Source of the DNA: Acidimicrobiia bacterium | GTDB lineage: Bacteria; Actinomycetota; Acidimicrobiia; Acidimicrobiales; Bin134 | Direction: 5' to 3' | Length of the DNA: 34,136 nucleotides | Assembly (NCBI GenBank): GCA_009843865.1 | Contig: VYCQ01000030.1 | Location: forward strand, 1-34,136 | Shown: one piece after another, positions 33,646 to 34,136 of the stretch | Layout: every line of letters begins with the position of its first letter | How positions within the stretch are numbered: the first letter of the stretch is position 1 | The notes under the pieces: model-generated | The model's database searches: none | What the model saw: only the letters and a program-made list of their open reading frames with translations | What the model was told of the DNA's origin: nothing | Made by a program: the position numbers and the translations under genes

Positions 33646-34136
33646 TCCCCGTCTCAGGGCACGACACAAAAGCGTACCCCGAAACCCTTGGGGCACTAGA
33701 ATTATTGTTAGTAGTTTGTTTGGTTTGGTGGTTAGTGGGTATCCGCTAACCATGTCATCGTTGCTTCAAAATCTATGATAGCGCCCAAGTATTGTCATTA
33801 GCAATTCGTGTGTAGTTAAGGTTGAGGGTTAGGTTTAAGGTTGAAGTGTTGTGATTCTATTGATTGTTTCGTGAGTTATATCGCTGAGAGGTGTTGTGGT
33901 GTTATGGCGACAGCTTTAGAATTGCTTGAGCTTATTTAGTGAATGTTCATGATTAGTTTTTCAAACATATTTAAAATTATGTTCCCCGCAGTGTTCGCCA
34001 TGTTTTTATTGTTGATGTTGGGTGAGGGAGTGGGTGTTTTTGATTTGGTGGGAGTGTTTTCAGGTGTTTGGAGTGCTGCTGGTTGTGGGCGGGGTGTTGT
34101 GTTGTGAGTTGTTTTGGAGTGGGGAACATTGTGTGT
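33646..34136. other. Non-coding right end, G/T-rich on the plus strand
   Basis: I see no convincing gene in these 491 bases. A hairpin lies at 33730-33751 (GGTTAGTGG and CCGCTAACC around a GTAT loop, one G-T pair) without a T tract. Two short frames were considered: an 11-residue one at 33904-33939 and a hydrophobic 42-residue one at 33979-34107; neither has a good ribosome-binding site and family support. From about 34000 the plus strand is strikingly G- and T-rich. AAGGTTGA-type words recur near 33818-33846. Confidence 0.4.

Noticed and set aside
33904-33939. 11-codon frame that might be a leader peptide
   Set aside because: Too short to judge, with no downstream attenuator structure in the window.
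33979-34107. 42-codon hydrophobic frame
   Set aside because: No good ribosome-binding site, extreme G/T bias and no family support; not enough to call a gene.

Overview
This window looks like the chromosome of a high-to-mid GC Gram-positive-type bacterium, most likely an actinomycete relative; my best guess is class Acidimicrobiia. The reasons are the frequent GTG/TTG starts, lipobox lipoproteins, TANNNT-type -10 boxes placed directly before start codons, a single-chain long indolepyruvate:ferredoxin oxidoreductase, and a folate/pantothenate/NAD operon. The taxonomic call rests on memory of such genomes, not on a search.

Left end (1-7628): a type I restriction-modification operon, hsdM-hsdS-hsdR, followed by a coupled YgjP-type metallopeptidase. 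All junctions overlap by 4-8 bases. hsdM carries a one-base frameshift near position 1229 that splits it into two reading frames.

Purine-type uptake and catabolism (7816-18581): three minus-strand genes (two fold-type II PLP enzymes and an 8-oxoguanine-deaminase-like amidohydrolase) diverge from a plus-strand operon encoding a BMP/PnrA-type nucleoside-binding lipoprotein, a double-ABC ATPase and two permeases. A family-5 solute-binding lipoprotein follows without its own permeases. The layout suggests import of a purine nucleoside or base followed by deamination and further breakdown.

Central metabolism (18586-26940): a fused IorAB enzyme on the minus strand converges on the transporter operon. 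It diverges from folE, folP, a catalytically dead dual-specificity-phosphatase-like gene, folB, folK, panC and nadC. From folP onward the genes are tightly coupled by ATGA/GTGA-type overlaps or 1-base gaps.

Right end (26941-34136): an accessory, defence-like block. A 23-bp tandem array with an AACGCGCT core lies over the promoter of an intact DUF4143-type ATPase. Next come a minus-strand membrane-anchored coiled-coil protein, a second DUF4143-type ATPase that has lost its P-loop, and a large NACHT NTPase with a C-terminal PD-(D/E)xK nuclease domain. The NACHT gene is broken by frameshifts and an in-frame amber codon. It ends in a strong intrinsic terminator, after which about 0.5 kb is G/T-rich with no convincing gene.

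The damaged genes (hsdM, the second DUF4143 ATPase, the NACHT gene) are all in the two defence-like flanks. The roughly 19 kb of metabolic genes between them look intact.
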